Source: Cytauxzoon felis (Eukaryota > Apicomplexa > Aconoidasida > Piroplasmida > Theileriidae). Taken from it: DNA of 13,414 bases. Location of the stretch: contig JAIQCW010000194.1 of assembly GCA_020283715.1 (NCBI GenBank), positions 1 to 13,414 on the forward strand, written 5' to 3'. Positions 8,027 through 13,414 of the stretch are shown one piece after another. The translations under genes and the position numbers were made by a program. Below the pieces are notes generated by a model that saw only the letters and a list, made by a program, of their open reading frames with translations, did not search any database and was not told the origin of the DNA. Numbering within the stretch: position 1 is the first letter of the stretch; the number at the start of each line of letters is the position of its first letter.

Positions 8027-8370
8027 ACCTGAGGTTATAGTCCAACTCTCTTGGTCCTGCCGTCAGCTCCTCCACCTGAGGTCATTCCACTCGGCGTGGA
8101 GCCTTCTTCTAAATACCTATCTCTAAAGAGTATAGCCACTCCCGGAGATCGTGGCGATGAAGTAGAGTAGTACTGGACCTCAGGTAGAACCCGTAGCTGA
8201 TCTCAGGGAAGCGGAGGGGGAAGTAAATAGAGAAGCTGACGGCAGGATAGACCTCGAGTGGAAAGCTCCATGCAATGGGAAAGAAGGACCTCAGGTAGAA
8301 GCTGTCTGCAAGACGAAGAAAGTTGGATATTTACCTAGACCTAACGATCGTCGGATGGACTTCTAGTGGA
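8027..8370. repeat. MR compound repeat in the convergent intergenic gap
   Basis: This is the only MR cluster outside a predicted intron; the gap 7952-8405 lies between two converging 3' ends. The order is A, B1 minus, A, B4 minus, hinge, C3 minus, inner A (GGACCTCAGGTAGAACC), C1 plus, hinge, B1 plus, A, B3, A, B2, then a tail TAGACCTAACGATCGTCGGA that recurs at 9660-9680. In the DLRE frame, positions 8166-8363 are open for 66 codons without a usable start. Confidence 0.87.
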
Positions 8371-8405
8371 GTTGTATTATATATGAGTGTAAATTAGTTG
8401 TAGGA

Positions 8406-10222
8406 TTAGTTTATGATATTATAGATTGAGATGTTTATATCTTCATTGATGAGATCATCGAATTGTCTATAGATGTAAATATGGATGTATGTATGATAAA
8501 ATTACCTATTACCATTACTAGTTAATAATAGATTAGATATTTTATTAATATTACATGTAGTAATAGATAATTTTGATAAATTTTTATTATAAATTTCAAT
8601 ACCATTATTTAAATTAAATATTTTTATATAACCATTAGTAGTACCAGTTATTAAATTATTATTATAAATATCAAATAATATTTTTTGATTATTATTAACA
8701 ATTCTATTAAATCTCATTAATGGTATATTACAATTACTACGTAAATCATAATATCTTATATAATAATCATTACGACAACCAACTATTAATATATTTTCAT
8801 TATAAAATTTCATCTAATTATATAAATTCTATTCATTATATAAACTAACATATGTAATAGGACCTAATGGATATTCATTATCATTAATATCTATTAAACT
8901 TATAGTACGTGATTCATTATTATCATATATACCAATCAATGAATTATAACTACCACATGCATACATCTTACCACCATCATACTCATTATGACATATACAT
9001 GATATTATACCACGCTGAACATTACCACGAACATTCAATAATCTACGAACCTATACTTACTAATAACATACAATCCAATTCCACCTGAGGTTCAATCCAT
9101 CTCTCTTCGTCCTGCCGTCAGCTTTTCCAATTATCTCCCCCTCCGCTTCCCTGAGATCAGCTACGGGTATTCCATCTCCACCTGAGGTCCAATATCACTA
9201 CATCCATATTCGCCTCATCACTTCGTCTTGCAGACAGCTCTTCTATTTACCTCCCCTCGGATTCCCGTAGATCATCCTCGGTACAATATCTTCATTTTTA
9301 CTCCCATAATTTGAAGGAAAATCCGAATTTCTGGGGAAACTCATGACAATATCTCAATGATTATTGGATGAATTTCTAATGTTAATACTTCATTAAAGAG
9401 GGATACTATTGCTTCATCTATTATTATCATCCTCACTTAATTCCAATCTACATCCATTGAGATATCCCATCAAACATGAATATAGTCACTTTATACTTAT
9501 CTCGTCGAGATTAGTAATTGACCTCAAGTGGAACCTGGAAGCGATCTATGGGAGCTGGAAGGGGAAGTAAATAGAGGAAGCTCTCTGCAAGAGAATGGAA
9601 GGATGGGAGTGGACCTCAAGTGGAGAGCTGACGGCAGGATAAAGATAGTTGGATTGGACCTAGACCTAACGGTCGTCGGATGAACCTCATTTGTCTTCGT
9701 ATAAACATACTTCAATTTGTTGTCCGGGTTCTTCTACATCGAAGACGTAGATATTATTTTTGCTACCGCAGAGTATATATTTACCGGATGGGTGGAAGTT
9801 TAAAGAGTATATTTCAGCTAATTCTCCCATGTTATTGATTGGTTTATATGTAAAGTGTTTATTTCCATACTGTACATCATATAAATGTACCTAGTATATA
9901 TATATATGGATATATTACAGGTACAACATACAGGTGTATTTTTAGATGATATTAATATACAGCATGAATCTGGATAATTCCAATTGAAATTTGGAAACCA
10001 TTGTATATCTCTAATATTATCTTGTAAATTTAATTTTAAATGAACTTTTAAATTAATAATATCATTAATATTAAATATAGTAATTATATTATCATTAGTT
10101 AATGTATATATACATATACCATCTGGACTAAATGATGATAATTTAATAAAATTTATATCATTAATATTATTTTTTTTAATTTTATAATCGAATTTATATT
10201 TCGATAATAAATTAATTTCCAT
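8406..10222 (-). CDS. WRAP53/TCAB1-family WD40 protein, five exons, 346 aa
   Basis: Minus-strand exons, 5' to 3': 10222-9932, 9890-9711, 9050-8850, 8813-8506, 8466-8406. Introns are 41, 660, 36 and 39 nt, all GT-AG with phases that close to TAA at 8408-8406. The blade order and motifs follow WRAP53: NFIKLSSFSPDGICIYTLTN and NIRDIQWFPNF in exon 1; GELAEIYSLNFHPSGKYILC in exon 2; EVRRLLNVRGNVQRGIISC across the long intron; KMYACGSYNSLIGIYD; then CRNDYYIRYYDLRS, LITGTTNGYIKIFN and LLLTSNGNRQF. WRAP53/TCAB1 binds CAB-box RNAs and helps telomerase RNP and scaRNA localisation in animals (family knowledge). This copy is near the bare propeller, lacking the N- and C-terminal extensions of the human protein. 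Shared divergent promoter with the gene at 10449. Confidence 0.92.
9081..9284. repeat. MR mosaic repeat, left part of the WRAP53-like gene's long intron
   Basis: The order is A (CCACCTGAGGTTCAATCC), B1 minus (CTTCGTCCTGCCGTCAGC), hinge, C1 minus (CGCTTCCCTGAGATCAGC), A (CCACCTGAGGTCCAAT), B2 minus (TCGTCTTGCAGACAGC), hinge and C4 minus (CGGATTCCCGTAGATCATCC). Both half-units face the same way here, followed directly by family F2. Confidence 0.87.
9285..9515. repeat. F2 repeat, copy 1 (about 230 bp, AT-rich)
   Basis: This segment is homologous, in inverted orientation, to 11046-11287. Shared anchors include TTTGAAGGAAAATCC / TTTGAAGGAAATCC, ATTTCTGGGGAAACTCATGA (identical), ATGAATTTCTAATGT, ATCATCCTCACTT, CATTGAGATATCC, and an end TTATCTCGTCGAGATTAG against TTATCTCGATGAGATTAG. 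It sits between an MR half-unit in minus sense and one in plus sense. No open frame of note. Confidence 0.85.
9516..9688. repeat. MR mosaic repeat, right part of the WRAP53-like gene's long intron
   Basis: The order is A (GACCTCAAGTGG), C2 plus (GGAAGCGATCTATGGGAGCT), hinge, a B2 variant (CTCTCTGCAAGAG), A (GGACCTCAAGTGG), B1 plus (GCTGACGGCAGGATAAAG), A, then the tail TAGACCTAACGGTCGTCGGA shared with 8337-8356. The DLRE-type frame is open for about 54 codons from the A motif to a TGA near 9680. Confidence 0.86.
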
Positions 10223-10448
10223 AATATTATATTATATATTTATTATTTCAAGACTATTCATTATATGAAGAAAATTCCAACATTGGGTTATATATAAAAA
10301 GAGAGAAGAAAATTCTATGCTTTTCTACACTACACATTTATATTCTCATCTACACATTTAAAATTATTATTAATTTATATTAAGAATAATAAATAAAAAA
10401 AATGTCTAATTATAATTATGTTGTTGTTTTACATTTAATAAAAAAATA
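10223..10448. promoter_or_regulatory. Divergent promoter region, WRAP53-like gene and secreted Cys-rich gene
   Basis: Two genes start outward from this extremely AT-rich gap, which must carry both promoters. A less AT-biased patch (AACATTGGGTTATATATAAAAAGAG at about 10278-10302, given as landmarks AACATTGGG and AAAAAGAG) could be a core element; this is only a guess. No MR repeat is present. Confidence 0.4.
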
Positions 10449-10449
10449 A
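10402..10449 (+). CDS. Short upstream ORF overlapping the next start (TAATG)
   Basis: The 15-codon frame MSNYNYVVVLHLIKK ends in a TAA (10447-10449) whose last A is the first base of the ATG at 10449. If this lies in the 5' UTR, it would be a uORF that could couple termination to re-initiation. The region is so AT-rich that chance is a serious alternative. Confidence 0.3.
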   Translation: MSNYNYVVVLHLIKK

Positions 10450-13284
10450 TGATTAATAAATTAATAATTATAAATTTATTATTATTTATTAATAATATTT
10501 ATACTAATATATTAAAATCAAATACAAATATATTAAATAATATATGTAATAATATTATTAATTCTATAGAATTATTAAATAAAAATGAATTAATTAAATT
10601 AATTGATTATAATAATTGTAAAAATTATGAATTATTAGGAGATAAAATTTTAAATATATCAAATAAATATAATAAATATTGTTATAAATCATTATCAATT
10701 ATATTATGTAATATCAAATTTATACCATTTGAAAATAATCTCAATTGTCAACATATCAAACAAAAATTTGTCAATATCATCAATACTTGCATCAATGATC
10801 ATAATAATAATAATAAAAATTGTAATAATGTCGATCCAGATACCAATATCATCAATGATACACTCGAATTCTGCCAAACAAATCATATCTATAATGGTAC
10901 AGTCCACTATAATATACTCAACATGAAGTTTAATCACTACATAGACCTCTTCCACTCTACCTTGTCTTCCCATTGCATGGAGCTCTTCCAATTACTTCCC
11001 CCTTCGCTTCCCTGAGATCAGCTACGGGTTCCACTCGAGGTTATAAACCTAATCTCATCGAGATAAGGATAAAGTGATGGAATCCACATAAATGAGGATA
11101 TCTCAATGAATATAAATTGAAATGAAGTGAGGATGAGTAAATTAAATACAATCATCAAATTCCTCTTCAATGAGGTATTGACATTAGAAATTCATTTGAT
11201 ATTCATTGAGTTATAATCATGAGTTTCCCCAGAAATTGAGGATTTCCTTCAAATTTCAGAGGTAAAAATGAATGTAGTGAAATTAGTGATTGGACCTCAA
11301 GTGGAGACCTCAAATGGAACCTGGAAGCGATCTCAGGGAAGCGAAGGGGGAAGTAAATAGAGAAGGCCACCACGGCGAGTGGAGAAGAGTTGGATTGTAA
11401 CCTCAGGTGGAAGTGGATTATTTATGATTAAATAAATTATAATAAATAGGTGAGAAGATGATAGGTTTTGATTCTGTAGAGTATGATTATTGTGGTCGTT
11501 TGGTAGAGAGTTATAATATGTGTCAATTGATATCAAAGAAATTAGGTTATAAAAGATTTTGTATAGATGGTGGATTTCAGAGTTATTGTACACATTATAT
11601 TAATGGTAAATTGATTTATAATTTAATATTTATAATTATTAGAAATACATGATGATTTATATACTACAATGTGTAGTAATTTCGTTTTACCATTCATCTT
11701 CACCAAAATACTCAATAATGAATCAATCACACATAATATCTGCCAAGATACAAATAATATCAAATATACACTACTCAAAAAAAGAGTATGTTCAATAACA
11801 AAATACACATTCTACTCGAGGTCCATACGATGACCGTTCCACCCGAGGTCCAATCCATTTCTTTACCACTATCCATTTCTTTCAGATTTTCACCTTCTAT
11901 TCCCACTGCCGTGGTGGCTTCATCTATTTAGTTCCCCCTCAAGCTCCCGTAGATCGCTCTCGGGTATTCCACTTGAGGTCATGTACTCACTAACTTCCTG
12001 TTCTTCCGCGTTGAATATTAGGAGATTTATGGGGTTTATTATAATTATGAGGTTTTTTATCCCCAGAATACCCCATTACCCCATCTTCTCCACTCGAGGT
12101 TCAGTCCATTTCCTTACCAATATCCATCCTTCATCATTAACCTTTCCTTCGTCTTGCAGACAGCTTTCCTTATTTACTTCCCCCTTCGCTTCCCTGAGAT
12201 CAGCTACGGGTTCCACTTGAGGTTACATCCTACTCTCCTTTCCACTTGATGTTACATCCAACATATCCTTAGAACCATCTTCCATCATTCCCATGATGGA
12301 TGATCCATCACAACCTTCATCACTACCCTCTCCACGATCTCCGGGAGTGGCTATACCGTTTACGGGGAGGTAATTAGAAGAGCTGACGGCAGGGCGAAGA
12401 GAGTTGGATTGGACCTCGAGTGGAGATGAATTATCAATAGAATATATGAATAATGATAAGAGATATATATATTAATAGGATTATTTGATGAGTAAGAGTC
12501 AGAGTGATGATGATATGATGGAATCAGAATTAGCATTTAATTCATGGAGTAATGATTTAGAATCGCATTTACAAACTATAGTAAGTTATATATTAATTAA
12601 ATTATCATATATAATTCATTATTTATAGCATGATAATCTACAAAATCTTATCAAACAATCCGAACTATGCTTCAATTATATGACTTATACATTCAACTGG
12701 TCATACGCATTCGATGATACAATCGTATGTTCATTAACATTATCATATCCACCTGAGGTTACATCCGCCTTTCCTTCGTCTTGCAGACAGCTTCTTCTAT
12801 TTACCTCCCCCTCCGCTTCCCTGAGATCAGCTACGGGTTCCACTTGAGGTTACATAACTACTACCTCCATTATCGCCACGATCTCCGGGAGTGGCATTAC
12901 CCTTCAGGGATAGGTAATTGGAAGAGCTGTCTGCAGGACCAAGAGAGGTGGACTGGAATATAGTGATTGGACCTCGAGTGGAGGTGGATTATATATGATT
13001 ATGATGATTGGATTTATATAGTTATGAATGATTGATATTATAGAGGTTGGAATTTAATCGTTCAATGGGTATAGTAGATGGTATACATGATATATTATTG
13101 AAATTACCTGATGAAACAACTACAAATTTATCATATTCAAGAATAAATGAAATTAATAATCTATCACTCAAAATTCAAGAAGCTATTATACACTTTAAAC
13201 AATTATATACACTCGTAAGTATACAAATACATACACACACACATAATCATTTAGATGTCATCAGGATCACACTACTATTTCGCC
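10449..13284 (+). CDS. Secreted Cys-rich protein with helical C-terminal part, at least seven exons (3' end beyond window)
   Basis: Exons are modelled at 10449-10896, 11450-11605, 11643-11785, 12479-12580, 12629-12724, 13044-13214 and 13255-13284; the first two junctions are phase 1 (both rebuild GG|T or G|AA codons) and later ones phase 0. The signal peptide is MINKLIIINLLLFINNIYT. An Asn/Ile-rich ectodomain follows with many Cys (NCKNYELL, KYCYKSLSIILC, EFCQTNH, YDYCGRLVESYNMCQ, RFCIDGGFQSYC). After the 693-nt intron come an acidic linker (KSQSDDDMMESE) and heptad-like helices (NDLESHLQTIHDNLQNL, INNLSLKIQEAIIHFKQLY). 382 residues lie in the window. No family is recognised; a Cys-rich ectodomain followed by coiled coils recalls Kar5/GEX1 karyogamy proteins, but I see no diagnostic motif. 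Exons from 12479 could be a separate gene starting at ATG 12488. Codons are strongly A/T-biased in exon 1. Confidence 0.6.
10950..11045. repeat. MR half-unit left of F2, intron 1 of the secreted Cys-rich gene
   Basis: The order is a B3 minus cassette (TTCCCATTGCATGGAGCTC), hinge (TTCCAATTAC), C1 minus (CGCTTCCCTGAGATCAGC) and A (TTCCACTCGAGG). An unspliced read would carry the exon 1 frame into this copy as far as CCTTCGCTTCCCTGA, which would be a false C-terminus. Confidence 0.86.
11046..11287. repeat. F2 repeat, copy 2 (about 240 bp, inverted relative to copy 1)
   Basis: Reverse-complement homologue of 9285-9515, with scattered substitutions and small indels, and the identical core TCATGAGTTTCCCCAGAAAT. 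It is bounded on both sides by MR A motifs (CCACTCGAGG left, GGACCTCAAGTGG right), so it forms the core of an MR-F2-MR composite of about 460 bp. Confidence 0.85.
11288..11410. repeat. MR half-unit right of F2, intron 1 of the secreted Cys-rich gene
   Basis: The order is A twice (GGACCTCAAGTGG, then GACCTCAAATGG), a C1/C2 hybrid plus (GGAAGCGATCTCAGGGAAGC), hinge, B4 (CCACCACGGCGAGTGG) and a terminal A (CCTCAGGTGG). Its C-H-B4 stretch, 11317-11389, is the closest intronic match to the coding unit at 7340. Confidence 0.87.
11811..12424. repeat. Large MR compound cluster, intron 3 of the secreted Cys-rich gene
   Basis: The order is two A motifs, B4 minus (CCCACTGCCGTGGTGG), hinge, C2 minus (CAAGCTCCCGTAGATCGC), A, a centre with GTTCTTCCGCGTTGAATATT (related to 3290-3310) and a GGGG/CCCC-rich patch (12028-12083), A, B2 minus, hinge, C1 minus, two A-like motifs (CCACTTGAGGTTACATCC, CCACTTGATGTTACATCC), a unique spacer, C3 plus, hinge, B1 plus (GCTGACGGCAGGGCGAAG) and A. 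It looks like several nested or serial insertions. Confidence 0.85.
12749..12982. repeat. MR mosaic repeat, intron 5 of the secreted Cys-rich gene
   Basis: The order is A (CCACCTGAGGTTACATCC), B2 minus, hinge, C1 minus, inner A (CCACTTGAGGTTACAT), unique spacer, C3 plus with the CTTCAGGGATAGG variant, hinge, B2 plus (CTGTCTGCAGGACCAA) and A (GATTGGACCTCGAGTGG). It shares 101 bp exactly, inverted, with 3734-3834. Confidence 0.9.
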
Positions 13285-13310
13285 GTAAGTCATACTTTAA
13301 ATCATCTCTT

Positions 13311-13414
13311 CTACCCGAGGTCCAATATCTACATCTACAACCTTGCTTTCCATTGCATGGAGCTCTTCTATTTACTTCCCCTTCCAGCTCCCGTAGATCG
13401 CTTCCAGGTTCCAC
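13311..13414. repeat. MR mosaic repeat cut by the right window edge
   Basis: The order is A (CTACCCGAGGTCCAAT), B3 minus (TTTCCATTGCATGGAGCTC), hinge, C2 minus (CTTCCAGCTCCCGTAGATCG) and the start of an inner A (GGTTCCAC). It follows the GCC|GTAAGT donor at 13285 by about 26 nt, so it lies in the next intron. Confidence 0.85.

Noticed and set aside
9081..9688. CRISPR-like or satellite array reading of the repeats
   Set aside because: Repeats are not regularly spaced, both orientations occur, and the modules are mosaic; the genes are eukaryotic with introns.
10704..10991. Minus-strand Ile/Asp-rich open frame, and a plus-strand one at 10729-10926
   Set aside because: Both are shadows of exon 1 of the secreted Cys-rich gene in AT-rich DNA.
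11333..11593. Minus-strand open frames here and at 11623-11808
   Set aside because: They are antisense to exons 2 and 3 of the secreted Cys-rich gene and partly made of MR sequence.

Overview
The window looks like nuclear DNA of an apicomplexan piroplasm in the Theileria/Cytauxzoon lineage. Four things point there: AT-rich non-coding DNA, many 35-53 nt GT-AG introns, tightly packed genes, and a secreted protein built from FAINT (DUF529)-like domains joined by an acidic linker. Genus is inferred from style and that family; I see no species marker. All exon models were made by eye from splice sites and frame.

Layout. 155-559 (-): first exon of a TypA/BipA-type GTPase. 724-1105 (+): 69-aa unassigned protein in three exons. 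1262-2506 (+): 174-aa Cys-rich unassigned protein. 2576-3580 (+): 199-aa protein with one N-terminal membrane segment. 3643-4109 (+): 65-aa basic-tailed protein. 4395-5865 (+): compact MIF4G (eIF4G-like) protein. 6366-7951 (+): secreted FAINT-domain protein. 8406-10222 (-): WD40 protein of the WRAP53/TCAB1 family in five exons. 10449-13284 and beyond (+): long secreted Cys-rich then helical protein in at least seven exons, running off the right edge. No rRNA, tRNA, transposase or CRISPR was seen.

The main story is a mosaic repeat family, called MR here. A half-unit reads A-C-H-B-A. A is the terminal motif CCACCTGAGGTCCAATCC or its complement. C is one of four variants around GATCTCNGGGA. H is the hinge GGTAAATAGAAGAGCT. 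B is one of four short cassettes: B1 GCTGACGGCAGGA, B2 CTGTCTGCARGACGAA, B3 CTCCATGCAATGG, B4 CACCACGGCGAGTGG. Half-units usually sit head to head, with C modules in the centre and B/A outside. At two sites a second AT-rich family of about 230-240 bp (F2) lies between them. MR is visibly GC-richer than its surroundings.

Eleven MR clusters lie in predicted introns and one lies in the only convergent intergenic gap; none lies in a 5' intergenic region. Every intron above about 130 nt carries MR. A related, in-frame, threefold repeated version codes for part of the acidic linker of the FAINT protein, linking an intron-dwelling repeat to a host-interaction gene family. The single-copy genes (translation, RNA/telomerase RNP biogenesis, organelle GTPase) do not form an obvious pathway together.
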